In this document: piece after piece, positions 63,871-64,000 of the stretch
How positions within the stretch are numbered: the stretch's first letter is position 1
How the letters are laid out: each line of letters starts with the position of its first letter
Assembly: GCA_921293015.1 (NCBI GenBank)
Contig: OV121081.1
Coordinates: forward strand, 3,038,001 to 3,102,000
Source: Phorcus lineatus
Lineage: Eukaryota; Mollusca; Gastropoda; Trochida; Trochidae
DNA length: 64,000 nucleotides
Direction: 5' to 3'
Made by a program: the position numbers and the translations under genes
Notes under the pieces: generated by a model
The model's database searches: none
What the model saw: only the letters and a program-made list of their open reading frames with translations
What the model was told of the DNA's origin: nothing

Positions 63871-64000
63871 CTTGGACACGAAAGAGAGAATCGGTCATTA
63901 TGCACTTTTTGTAAGACATTGTTTTGAAGTTATGACATCTTTCTTAACTTTAACATAATCTTTGCAATTTCAGATGCATTCTTTCGTTAATGTTTGACAT

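Overview
The window is AT-rich animal DNA, most likely from a gastropod mollusc. Genes are intron-rich with GT-AG exons. Intergenic DNA is full of short retroposons, including a roughly 60-bp unit with a (TGAG)n tract and the word GTTTAACGCCGC, a pattern typical of abalone and limpet relatives. The species assignment is inference. No rRNA gene, functional tRNA gene, CRISPR array or bacterial operon was found.

Layout. 1-22,400: no gene recognised; tandem arrays (21-bp, 78-bp, 47-bp, a TCACC-type pentamer array, a G-rich tract), tRNA-derived SINEs and a 440-bp TTAA-flanked MITE. 22,410-38,409 (minus): a complete eight-exon COMMD10 gene, whose last 39-nt coding exon lies about 12 kb from the previous one. 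That intron holds a SINE with perfect target-site duplications, a dead LINE reverse transcriptase, a pogo/Tigger-type MITE, a decayed copy of the 440-bp MITE, and a foldback element with hammerhead-ribozyme-like cores. 39,811-42,102 (plus): a complete three-exon GPN2 GTPase gene, divergent from COMMD10. 44,314-50,955 (minus): a two-exon divergent class-A-like GPCR. 52,417-53,622 (plus): a three-exon gene for an unrecognised single-pass membrane protein.

54,202-58,416 is best read as one decayed 4.2-kb DNA transposon with TTAA at both ends and short matching terminal repeats. It carries a broken THAP zinc-finger gene on one strand and a P2X7-C-terminal-like (ballast-type) cysteine-rich gene on the other. 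TTAA targets plus THAP point to the Kolobok superfamily. 59,970-60,158 holds a small uncertain ORF and 60,548-60,729 a large palindrome. 61,199 to the right edge (minus) holds the last five exons of an SLC22-type organic ion transporter. A LINE 3' end is inserted directly against one splice acceptor of that gene.

The cellular genes are unrelated housekeeping or receptor genes with no evident shared pathway. COMMD10 works in the Commander/endosomal and NF-kB axis, GPN2 in RNA polymerase assembly, the GPCR in signalling and SLC22 in solute transport. The most unusual content is the mobile DNA: the THAP plus P2X7-like element, the SINE 3' tail domain that also appears alone with its own target-site duplications, and the ribozyme-like foldback.
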